12,459 nt of DNA from positions 1 to 12,459 of the forward strand of contig CAZKUA010000017.1 of the NCBI GenBank assembly GCA_964555845.1, written 5' to 3'. Numbering within the stretch: the first letter of the stretch is position 1; each line of letters opens with the position of its first letter. Shown piece by piece: positions 1-6,132 of the stretch. This DNA is from JALNXF01 sp964555845 (GTDB lineage: Bacteria; Patescibacteriota; Gracilibacteria; BD1-5; UBA2023). Position numbers and translations under genes: made by a program. The notes beneath the pieces are model-generated. The model was given only the letters and a program-made list of their open reading frames with translations, was not told the origin of the DNA and made no database searches.

Positions 1-1127
1 TTTTCAATTTTATTTCAGCTCTCATCTTTTGTTTCTATTTTTAAAAATTTATTTTCAAAAACATTATACCAAAAATCTTTTGCATTAATATTAATTTTAT
101 TTTTATCACAAGATTTAAAAAATCATCACATATTTTCATAAGATATTTTTGATAAATCTTTATCTTTAAAAAGTGAGATTGCTGGATCATTTTTAGATTG
201 TTCCATTTCTCATTTAGAATTTATTTTTCTTCAATAAGTTTTTAGAGCATTTACAGATTTTCTAAGACGAATTTGTTCTTTTAATTCAGATACCATATCA
301 TCCTCACTCTCTCATTTAAGTCATAAAAATGGTTTTAAAACATCTTTTAAAAAAGGAAGTGTACATAAGAAGGCTATAAATTTTGAAATTTCATCCATTA
401 ATTTTCATTCTGGTAATTTTGTTACTAAATCAAAGACATATTCTTTTGTTTTTTCTGCTGAAATTAAACTAATATCATACCCATCAATTTTATTTTTAAC
501 TAATTGAAAAAACTTCCTTTCTTCCTCAGAAGAAACTTGTGTATAATTTGATAAATCAGTTTTATCATTAAATTCACTTATATTTTTTGGACTTTTCAAG
601 AAACTTTCCAGCACTGGATTTTCTTTATTTTTAGTTATAAAAGATTTCAAATTATCAGTTTCTGTTTCAAAAAATTTCAAAAATTTATCTGTAGATCCTT
701 CTTTATTATTTTTTATTTCTTTTTCATCTTCATTAAAAACCTTAGAAAGAACATCGCCTGTCGATATGTTACTATAACTTTTCATTTTTTTATTAAATCC
801 ACCAATTAATAAATCGGCAATTCCAGAATTTATAACTTTTCACAAAATTCAAAGTTTTATGTTTTCTATCTGTTCTGGTTTTAGATTTAAATCCTTGAAT
901 TTAGTATCAATTGCTCCAGAAATTTTATCTTTCGCTCATAAAATTAATTTAGAATCAACTTCCTTAAAAGCATTATCATAAACCATGATTTCTTTATTTA
1001 ATCCTTCTTTTCTTTCCTGAGTTTTTTCTCTTATCTGAGTGGCCTCAGCGAATTTCATAGCTTCAGGATTTTGAGCTGGAACTTTTGGTTGTTCAACATT
1101 ATTTAGCTCTAGAATTTCTGCACCCAT
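1..1127 (-). CDS. Hypothetical protein, 3' end beyond window (375 codons seen)
   Basis: I do not recognise this protein. With UGA read as Gly, one open frame runs from the ATG at 1127 to the window edge with no TAA or TAG. Under the standard code it breaks into fragments at UGA codons such as 936-938 and 405-407. The N-terminal 65 residues are charged and Gln/Glu/Lys-rich, probably helical. A hydrophobic Gly/Ile/Leu stretch follows at about residues 85-110, then long Lys/Glu/Asn/Ser-rich helical segments. A second hydrophobic patch lies near residues 250-270 (FIAFLCTLPFLKDVL). There is no obvious signal peptide and no catalytic motif that I can name. It has no Shine-Dalgarno site; the start was chosen because it is the first ATG, about 32 nt below the likely transcription start. 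It is divergent from the YtxH-like gene. Confidence 0.75.
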
Positions 1128-1165
1128 ATTTATTTTTGTTTAAAAATTAAAACTAACTTTTGTAC

Positions 1166-1194
1166 AATATATCATATAATTAAAATTATTGCAA
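1166..1194 (-). promoter_or_regulatory. Predicted sigma-70-type promoter of the leftmost gene
   Basis: On the minus strand, TTGCAA (1194-1189) is followed after 17 nt by TATATT (1171-1166), five of six matches to the -10 consensus. Transcription would start near 1159, giving a 5' leader of about 30 nt. The background is A/T-rich, so chance matches are common. Confidence 0.45.
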
Positions 1195-1199
1195 AAATA

Positions 1200-1226
1200 T
1201 TGATATTTTTTTAAAATTCATATAAT
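1200..1226 (+). promoter_or_regulatory. Predicted promoter of the YtxH-like/grpE pair
   Basis: TTGATA (1200-1205), a 15-nt spacer and a perfect TATAAT (1221-1226) lie 30 nt before the ATG at 1256. The spacer is short. It lies back to back with the predicted minus-strand promoter in the 128-bp divergent gap. Confidence 0.4.
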
Positions 1227-1255
1227 GATTAAATTATCATTTAATAAATTAGTAT

Positions 1256-1735
1256 ATGAAAAATAGAAATTTGTTTACTCTATGACTTTGATATTTAGCT
1301 GGAATAGCTATTGCTTCTAGATTTTTTAAAAAAGATAAAAGCAAGAAGTATAGTAGTAAAGTTGAGGAATTTGGCGATAATTTCGTGCAAATTCACAAAG
1401 ATTTTTTCTCATTTATTAATGATTCTACCATGACAGATGAGAATAAAAAATTACTTAATGAATACAAAGATAAAGTTTTGGCTCAAATTGAATTATTTAA
1501 AAAAGAAGCTAAAGATGTGGCGGCAGATCTAAAGGCAAAATGAATTACTAAAAAAGATGAAATAGAAAAAGAATTAAAAGTGATTTATAACAAAAGAGCA
1601 GAATATATTGATGAAATTAAGGTGCAATGAGAGGATTTGTATGAAGAAGTTAAAGAGGCAGTTTTAGAATTTGTAAAAGATTCAAAAGAAAAACTTAAAG
1701 AAACCTACAAAGAAACAAAAGCAAAATTAAAATAA
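1256..1735 (+). CDS. YtxH-like membrane-anchored coiled-coil protein (159 aa)
   Basis: The protein has the layout of small YtxH-domain proteins: a short N-terminal hydrophobic segment (about residues 5-22, LFTLGLGYLAGIAIASRFF) followed by a highly charged Lys/Glu-rich helix to the C-terminus. It probably sits in the inner membrane with the helix in the cytoplasm. The family is often linked to stress, but its molecular role is not settled. The first glycines are UGA codons, so the frame is broken at codon 10 under the standard code. No Shine-Dalgarno site is visible; the ATG at 1256 is the first in frame after the predicted promoter. grpE follows 40 nt downstream with no terminator between, so the two are probably co-transcribed. 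The family call rests on layout and composition, not on a strong motif. Confidence 0.6.
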
Positions 1736-1736
1736 T

Positions 1737-1749
1737 TTACCCCACCTAA
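1737..1749 (+). repeat. Short copy of ttaccccacctaa motif
   Basis: These 13 nt recur exactly at 3717-3729, at the left end of the inverted-repeat element after thrS. Here the hairpin-forming remainder is absent, so this may be a decayed or truncated copy, or coincidence. Confidence 0.35.
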
Positions 1750-1775
1750 AAAAATAGTACTAATCCAAAAATAAA

Positions 1776-2309
1776 ATGACACAAGAAGAAAAAGATGAAG
1801 AAACTCTTGAGCAAGAACTAGAAAATGAGCTTGAAAATATTAAAGAAGAGGAAAAAGAATTAGAGACTGATATTTCAAAAATCTCAGATGAAATAAATAT
1901 TTTAAAAGATTCTCTAGCAAGAGCTCAGGCCGATTATCATAATCTTGTAAAAAGAGTAGAGAGAGACAAGGCGGATATGTGATCTTATATTACATGAAAT
2001 GTTGTAGTGAGACTACTAACTTTTGTGGACAATCTAGAGCGCCTTATTTCAGCTACTCCAGAGGAACAAAAACAAACTCCCCTTTTTGAATGAATTAAAT
2101 CAACTCATTCAGGAATTATAAAAACACTCGAAACTATGTGAGTAAAATCATTTGATTCCCTACTCCAAGAAGTAGATACAGACCTACATGAAGTTATGAG
2201 CCAGCTCCCAGGAAAAGAGTGAATTATAATACAGGAATTCGAGAAATGATACAAACTCCACGACAAAGTAATTAGACACGCGAAAGTTATAGTCTGAACA
2301 GGAGAATAA
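1776..2309 (+). CDS. grpE: Nucleotide exchange factor GrpE (177 aa)
   Basis: GrpE is the cytoplasmic dimer that releases ADP from DnaK and drives the Hsp70 cycle. The N-terminal half (residues 1 to about 68) is acidic, then a long coiled coil ending DYHNLVKRVERDK, the usual GrpE dimer helix. The middle contains VVRLLTFVDNLERL (the family pattern is LLPVLDNLERAL). The C-terminal beta domain ends GYKLHDKVIRHAKVIVGTGE, the family signature with Gly as UGA. Several internal UGA codons must be read as Gly; the standard-code ORF stops after 68 residues. The length is normal. There is no Shine-Dalgarno site. It follows the YtxH-like gene; dnaK and dnaJ are not in the window, so grpE is separate from its usual partners here. 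A strong terminator follows. Confidence 0.95.
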
Positions 2310-2320
2310 ACAAATACCCG

Positions 2321-2353
2321 AAAAATATCCCGCAACAATGCGGGATATTTTTT
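2321..2353 (+). terminator. Intrinsic terminator after grpE
   Basis: A perfect 14-bp stem (2321-2334 with 2339-2352), with core ATCCCGCA/TGCGGGAT and loop acaa, runs into a T tract. It lies 11 nt after the grpE stop and directly abuts the promoter of the next cassette. Confidence 0.9.
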
Positions 2354-2354
2354 C

Positions 2355-2382
2355 TTGACATTTCCGGATTTTTTTCTATTAT
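2355..2382 (+). promoter_or_regulatory. Consensus promoter of small-ORF cassette A
   Basis: A perfect TTGACA (2355-2360), a 16-nt spacer and TATTAT (2377-2382, five of six). It begins inside the T tract of the grpE terminator and gives a 5' leader of about 57 nt before the first ORF. It is one of the best promoter matches in the window. Confidence 0.65.
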
Positions 2383-2445
2383 CAAGAAGTAAACAAAAAC
2401 AGAAACTAAAACAAATAACAAATATACTCATACGGAGGCTTTGCT

Positions 2446-2646
2446 ATGCACAAAATATCTTATGACGAGTTGTCTCCTGAAGCTCAGGCGACAACTACAA
2501 GGGAAGAATGGGAGAAGAAATGTGCTGAATGGGGCACATTAAATCTTCCTGATGACCAATGTCAGTGTGGTCAAATCAACTGCGATTGCTGGATGAAGGT
2601 TCTGGAAGATCCAGCCCAATTCAGACAAGGCTCGTTGGCCAAATAA
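2446..2646 (+). CDS. Small Cys-rich hypothetical protein, cassette A ORF 1 (66 aa)
   Basis: I do not recognise the family. It is an acidic soluble protein with a central cysteine cluster CQCGQINCDC (C-x-C-x5-C-x-C), which could bind a metal or form disulfides; an earlier Cys lies at residue 26. Three Trp are UGG and all three Gly are GGN, with no UGA. G+C is about 45% by my count, well above the host genes around it. The start is fixed by a textbook Shine-Dalgarno GGAGG (2434-2438), 7 nt before the ATG, a feature host genes here lack. A consensus promoter lies upstream and a second small ORF starts 21 nt downstream. Composition, signals and codon use suggest transfer from a standard-code bacterium or phage. 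Whether it is expressed is unknown. Confidence 0.65.
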   Translation: MHKISYDELSPEAQATTTREEWEKKCAEWGTLNLPDDQCQCGQINCDCWMKVLEDPAQFRQGSLAK

Positions 2647-2667
2647 AACCAGAGTGAGGAGAGAACA

Positions 2668-2874
2668 ATGAAAGAAGTTATAGAAAAATATTTTTGTGCT
2701 TTACAGAACAAATCTCCGAACAACTACAAGATTGTAACACTCTTTGTGCTTGCAATCGCCCTGATTTTAAGCTTTCTTGATGTTTCTACTGCGCCAGTTA
2801 GGTTTACATCAGGCGTTGTCGCCTTTTCTATCCTAACCATTCTCGGTGCGGCAGCTCAGCCATGAAAAGAATAA
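2668..2874 (+). CDS. Small single-span membrane protein, cassette A ORF 2 (65 or 68 aa)
   Basis: I do not recognise the family. It has a charged N-terminus (MKEVIEKYFCALQNKSPNN), one hydrophobic segment at about residues 22-38 (IVTLFVLAIALILSFL) and a second, milder one at about 48-62. One or two membrane spans are plausible. A purine-rich site, gaggaga (about 2653-2659), precedes the ATG. The first stop is UGA at 2863-2865. Under the host code this is Gly, and the protein gains Gly-Lys-Glu before tandem TAA codons at 2872-2877. Both internal Gly are GGN. It follows ORF 1 by 21 nt and precedes a terminator, so the two form a bicistronic unit. The coordinates given assume the host code; under the standard code it ends at 2865. 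Confidence 0.6.
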
Positions 2875-2897
2875 TAAGTCCAAAAAGGAGGACTTGG

Positions 2898-2928
2898 AAA
2901 AGGACCCGGTTAAATCTGGGCCTTTTTT
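2898..2928 (+). terminator. Terminator of cassette A, overlapping the murI 3' end
   Basis: The stem AAAAGG(a)CCCgG / CtGGG-CCTTTT with loop ttaaat is followed by T's. The loop contains the murI stop codon (2910-2912, opposite strand), and the 3' arm encodes the last residues of MurI. It could also act weakly in the minus direction. Confidence 0.75.
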
Positions 2929-3695
2929 ATTTGTGATAGATTTATATTTTTGATAAACTTTTTTCAGATTTCGTGGAAATTGGTAGGACTTCAAGAGGTG
3001 TAGAAAATAGTTTCTCATCAAGTTGATAAATTGTTTTTAATTTCTGGATGTCTTTGTAGATAAGTTTTAAATTTTATAGCTGAATCATGCGATGGATCTA
3101 TAATTTGTTTTTTTGAGAGATTTTGAATTTCGTCTTTTATAAGAGAATAATGGGTACAACCTAGCACAATTGCTTCAATATCGCTATCAAATTTATCTAA
3201 ATAATTTTTTAAAGTTTCTTGAAAATTTGGGGTATTTATCTTTCACTGCTCAATTAGTGGAACCAAGTCTGGAGCCTCTATTTCTTGAACTTCAATTTTA
3301 TTATTTAGGATATGAACTCTCTCTTTATAAGCTTTTAGTCTTACAGTATTTAGAGTTGCTAGAACTCAGACCTTTTTTAAATTAAGTTCATGAACTTTCT
3401 CAGCGCCCGGAATAGTAACTCAAAGTATTTTTTTATCTGGAAAAATATGTTGTTGCAGAGTTCTAATTGTGCAAGCTGTAGCTGTATTACAAGCCAAAAT
3501 AACTATTTGAGCTCCGGACTCAAAAAGAAATCTTACTCAAACTTCTGTTAATTTAAGGATTTCGCCATAAGATTTATCTCAATAAGGCACATTCGAAGAA
3601 TCTCAGAAATAAATATAGTCATATTCTGGCATTATTTTCTGGAATTCTCTCAAAGTCGAAAGTCCTCAAAATCAAGAGTCAAATAGTCAGATCAT
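2910..3695 (-). CDS. murI: Glutamate racemase (261 aa)
   Basis: MurI converts L-glutamate to D-glutamate for peptidoglycan. The whole family signature is visible: FDSGFGGLSTL at residues 5-15 with the catalytic-region Asp, YFGDSSNVPYG at 29-39, the first catalytic Cys in ACNTAT (C69) and the second in GCTHYSLI (C180). The length is normal. Many Gly are UGA, including two in the FDSGFGG loop and the consecutive pair at residues 226-227. The ATG at 3695 directly precedes the conserved N-terminus. It lies on the same strand as thrS, which ends 99 nt upstream, with the inverted-repeat element between them, so murI may need its own promoter or read-through. Its last codons lie inside the terminator of the convergent cassette. 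Confidence 0.95.
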
Positions 3696-3715
3696 AAATT
3701 AAATAATTAATTTAA

Positions 3716-3793
3716 ATTACCCCACCTAACCTCCCCTAAAATATGGGAGGAATAAAAAAAGAAAACTCCCCTATTTTAGGGGTTGGGTGTAAT
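3716..3793 (-). repeat. 78-bp nested inverted-repeat element, serving as thrS terminator
   Basis: Outer arms attac(c)ccca..aacc-cccctaaaata and their reverse complement (right arm 3772-3793) flank two hairpins. One is CCTCCC/GGGAGG (3730-3750, 9-nt loop); the other is CCCCTA/TAGGGG (3768-3782, 3-nt loop). Read on the minus strand, the second hairpin is followed by a T-rich run (3751-3762), so it can terminate thrS, whose stop lies 2 nt away. The layout resembles small palindromic interspersed elements in other bacterial genomes. The left 13 nt recur at 1737-1749. Confidence 0.6.
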
Positions 3794-3794
3794 T

Positions 3795-5546
3795 TTAAAT
3801 CTTTTTTTGTTTTATTTCATCAACTAATCCTCTTACAAATGTATGAAGAGTAGCCTCGCTTTGGTCTTTGGTTTTGTAATTTCTTATGGCAACAGTATTT
3901 GAACTTGCCTCTTTTTCTCAAACTACAACAATATAATTGATATGCATTTTTTCAGCATTTCTCACTTTTTTATTTAAACTATCAGAACTCTCATCAATAT
4001 TTGCTCTTATTCAGGCACTTTTTAATTCATCAAAAACCTTTTTTCCATATTCATTAAATGCCTCACTTACTGGTATTACAATTGCCTGTCTTGGAGCTAA
4101 CCAAAGCGGATATACTCATACAAATTGTTCCGTAATTATTCCTATAAATCTCTCAAAACTTCCAAAAATAGCTCTATGAATTAAAACTGGAGTTTTTTTA
4201 GTTCAATCTTTATCTACATATTCCATGTTAAATCTACCAGGAAGCTGGAAATCAAGCTGAATGGTAGCCAGTTGCCAAGTGCGCCCAAGCGCATCTTTTA
4301 TTTGAACATCTACTTTTGGTCAATAAAAAGCTCAGTCTCACTCTTTAAGTCAATATTTTATATTATTTTCAGAGAGCGCTCATTTCAAATCATTTTCTGC
4401 TTTATCCCAAGTTGAAATTTCTCAAAGGAAGCTTTCGGGTCTTGTGGATAAGAAAAAACTAGGTTCTAAGCTAAATACTCAATAAAACTCTTTTACCATA
4501 TTTAGTAAATTTTTGATTTCATCAAAAATTTGGTCTTCACGAAGATAAATATGAGCGTCATCTTGAGTTATAGTTCTCACGCGGAAAAGTCAATTTAATT
4601 CTCCAGATTTTTCATTTCTAAAAATTCTACCAATTTCATTAAATCTAATCGGTAAATCACGATAAGAAACTTGTTTTTCATTGTAAATCAGTATTCCAAA
4701 AGGACAATCCATAGGTTTTAAACAAAGAGTTTCTTCATCATTTTGCCAATGATACATATCTTCTTTGTAGTGTTCCCAATGCCCAGAAGTAATCCATAAA
4801 TCATTTTTTGCCATTTGTGGAGTCTGAATTTCTGTATATCAATTATCAGCGTGGAATTCTCTCCAAAAATTCTCTAATTCTCTCCAAATAGCAAGTCAGG
4901 CTGGATGCCAAAAAGCTGCACCAGGACTCTGATGGTGAAAACTAAATAAATCGAGTTTTTTACCAATAATTTTATGGTCCCTTTTTCTAGCTTCTTCCAA
5001 AAGTCTCAAATGTTCATCCAAAGCTTCCCTACTCTCAAAAGCAAATCCATAAATACGAGTAAGCATAATATTGTTTGCATCATTTTTCCAGTATGCTCAA
5101 GCCATTCTCTCTAATTTAAAAGAATTCTCATCAATCTCGATTGACTTTCTAACATGAGGTCATCTACACATATCCACAAAAGTTTCAACTCACTGTTGAG
5201 TTAAATTTTTATAAAAAGTTAACTCAGTTTCTCCAGATTTTTTCAAATCCTCTGCCATTTCAATTTTGTAAATTTCTCAAGTTGCCTTAATAGCTTTAAT
5301 TGCCTCATTTACAGGAAGTTTATATTCCTCAAAAAGTTGATTTTGCTTAATAATATTTTTCATTTTCTTCTCAATTTCCTTGAGATTTTCCTCCTTGAAT
5401 TCAATCCCTCAAAAATCAAAATCATAATAAAATCAATTTTCTATATCAGGACCAACAGCAAGTTTAACATCCGGATAAATAGATTTCACAGCCTGAGCCA
5501 GAATATGTGCCAAACTATGGCGAATTGTAGTAATTGGGTAGTTCAT
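3795..5546 (-). CDS. thrS: Threonyl-tRNA synthetase lacking the TGS domain (583 aa)
   Basis: ThrS charges tRNA-Thr. The usual N-terminal TGS domain (about 60 residues) is absent: the protein starts directly at the editing domain, with HSLAH (H10, H14) and CRGPH (C127, H131). The catalytic core has KPMDCP (C281), TQDDAH (H332) and LIHRAI (H457), the three expected zinc ligands, then the class II motif 3 region ERFIG. The anticodon-binding domain occupies about 483-583 (PLWLAPRQ to the C-terminus). Two core positions differ from the common pattern: MDCPFG for MNCPGH, and RVRTITQ for RVRGFTQ. No upstream in-frame TGS coding sequence exists, because a terminator hairpin lies 31 nt before the ATG. 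There is no Shine-Dalgarno site. Expression is probably controlled by the attenuator-like leader upstream. Many UGA codons fall at Gly positions. Confidence 0.95.
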
Positions 5547-5575
5547 AAATTAGTAAATTAGTAAATATTATTTTT

Positions 5576-5605
5576 AAAAAACTCCCACTTTCAGTGGGAG
5601 TTTTT
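5576..5605 (-). terminator. Intrinsic terminator in thrS leader
   Basis: A perfect 13-bp stem, AAAAACTCCCACT / AGTGGGAGTTTTT, with a 3-nt loop ends in six T's on the minus strand, 30 nt before the thrS ATG. It lies inside the thrS transcript, which fits a regulatory terminator. It is nearly symmetric and could also act on plus-strand transcripts. Confidence 0.8.
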
Positions 5606-5626
5606 GTTTATTGCATCAAAAAAACC

Positions 5627-5677
5627 CTACTTTGTGGAAGTATTAGAAGTATTTCTCGTTACAAGTCATGCGACCAT
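5627..5677 (-). CDS. Putative thrS leader peptide (16 aa, 4 Thr)
   Basis: The sequence is MVAGLVTRNTSNTSTK, ending at TAG. Thr codons are at positions 7, 10, 13 and 15 (ACG, ACT, ACT, ACA). Position 4 is UGA, so the ORF exists only under the host code; the standard code stops it after three residues. It starts about 23 nt below the predicted transcription start and ends 21 nt before the terminator stem. No Shine-Dalgarno is visible, as for most host genes here. Its Thr richness matches the downstream gene, threonyl-tRNA synthetase, by analogy with leader peptides such as ThrL. Chance is possible for so short an ORF, but the coincidence of position, composition and terminator is notable. Confidence 0.55.
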
Positions 5678-5706
5678 ATCAAGGGTTGGTTGGAATTAAT
5701 GGGGAT

Positions 5707-5734
5707 ATTTTATAAAAATAATTTAAAAAGTCAA
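5707..5734 (-). promoter_or_regulatory. Predicted thrS leader promoter
   Basis: On the minus strand, TTGACT (5734-5729), a 16-nt spacer and TAAAAT (5712-5707), each five of six to consensus. Transcription would start near 5700, giving the attenuator-like leader. It is divergent from the promoter of cassette B. Confidence 0.6.
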
Positions 5735-5747
5735 AAAAATAAAAAAC

Positions 5748-5774
5748 TTGACAAATTTAAAATTTAAATAAACT
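5748..5774 (+). promoter_or_regulatory. Predicted promoter of small-ORF cassette B
   Basis: A perfect TTGACA (5748-5753); the best -10 nearby is TAAACT (5769-5774), four of six, with a 15-nt spacer. The -35 is convincing and the -10 is not. It is back to back with the thrS leader promoter. Confidence 0.4.
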
Positions 5775-5832
5775 GAATTTTGCATTTAGGTTAGGTTGTT
5801 TTTTAAAAACATTTTTAAGGAGAAATCGACAG

Positions 5833-5985
5833 ATGCAAAACCAACAAACACACGTTACCGCAATTCAGGTTAAGGCTGCCAAAAAAGACACCGGCTCATA
5901 CCATGCCGCAGCCCAATGTTTCGGAAACTTCCCATTCTCACCCCTGGCAAAAAAATTGCTCCAGGTCAACGGAGTTGAAGTATAA
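5833..5985 (+). CDS. Small hypothetical protein, cassette B (50 aa)
   Basis: I do not recognise this protein. It is a small basic protein (MQNQQTHVTAIQVKAAKKD...) with an Ala/His/Cys-containing middle and the C-terminus LLQVNGVEV. It has no membrane segment and no clear motif. A clean Shine-Dalgarno AAGGAG (5817-5822) sits 10 nt before the ATG, and a G+C-rich terminator follows the stop. G+C is about 46% by my count, its three Gly are all GGN, and it uses GCC, ACC and CTG/CTC codons that host genes rarely use. The architecture repeats cassette A. It is too short to be certain that it is a gene, but promoter, Shine-Dalgarno, ORF and terminator together support one. It is probably transferred DNA. 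Confidence 0.55.
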   Translation: MQNQQTHVTAIQVKAAKKDTGSYHAAAQCFGNFPFSPLAKKLLQVNGVEV

Positions 5986-6011
5986 CAGTAATCGTGTTGT
6001 TTAACCCCAGA

Positions 6012-6036
6012 AGAGGCCCGCTAGATGCGGGCCTTT
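6012..6036 (+). terminator. Terminator of cassette B
   Basis: The stem AGGCCCGC / GCGGGCCT (6014-6021 with 6027-6034), with loop tagat, is followed by a short T-rich tail. It lies 28 nt after the stop of the 50-aa ORF. It is very G+C-rich for this genome. Confidence 0.75.
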
Positions 6037-6065
6037 ACTATTGTATTTAAAAATATTTATCAAAT

Positions 6066-6093
6066 TTGATTTTTTAAAGAAAAAACATAGAAT
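6066..6093 (+). promoter_or_regulatory. Predicted dnaX promoter
   Basis: TTGATT (6066-6071), a 16-nt spacer and TAGAAT (6088-6093, five of six) lie 39 nt before the dnaX ATG. Confidence 0.5.
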
Positions 6094-6132
6094 AAAACCT
6101 ATATAAATAATAAAAAGTAATTTAAAAAAGTA

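Larger units (their letters stand above)
5547..5700 (-). promoter_or_regulatory. thrS leader: candidate threonine attenuator
   Basis: This leader of about 155 nt holds, in order, a 16-codon Thr-rich ORF (5677-5627), a possible antiterminator strand AGTAGGGTTTTTTT (5631-5618) and an intrinsic terminator (5605-5576). The antiterminator strand can pair with the terminator's upstream arm AAAAACTCCCACT as AGT, GGG and TTTTT blocks (11 bp, one bulge and a 2x2 mismatch). Two competing pairings would block this: AACCCT just before the leader ATG with AGGGTT (6 bp), and TACTT-ccaca-AAGTA at the end of the ORF. I saw no T-box consensus. The arrangement is visible in the sequence; the mechanism is inferred. 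Confidence 0.6.

Noticed and set aside
2105..2431. Minus-strand 108-codon ORF opposite grpE
   Set aside because: It is a shadow of the grpE coding strand and terminator, has no family features and overlaps a well-supported gene.
5639..5656. Tandem AATACTTC(T/C) repeat as a CRISPR-like or microsatellite unit
   Set aside because: There are only two copies, inside the leader ORF where they encode Asn-Thr-Ser twice. No CRISPR array was found in the window.
5547..5700. T-box riboswitch upstream of thrS
   Set aside because: The leader is short, with no T-box core (UGGN/ACCGCG-type antiterminator) and no specifier-stem landmarks. The Thr-rich ORF explains the layout better.
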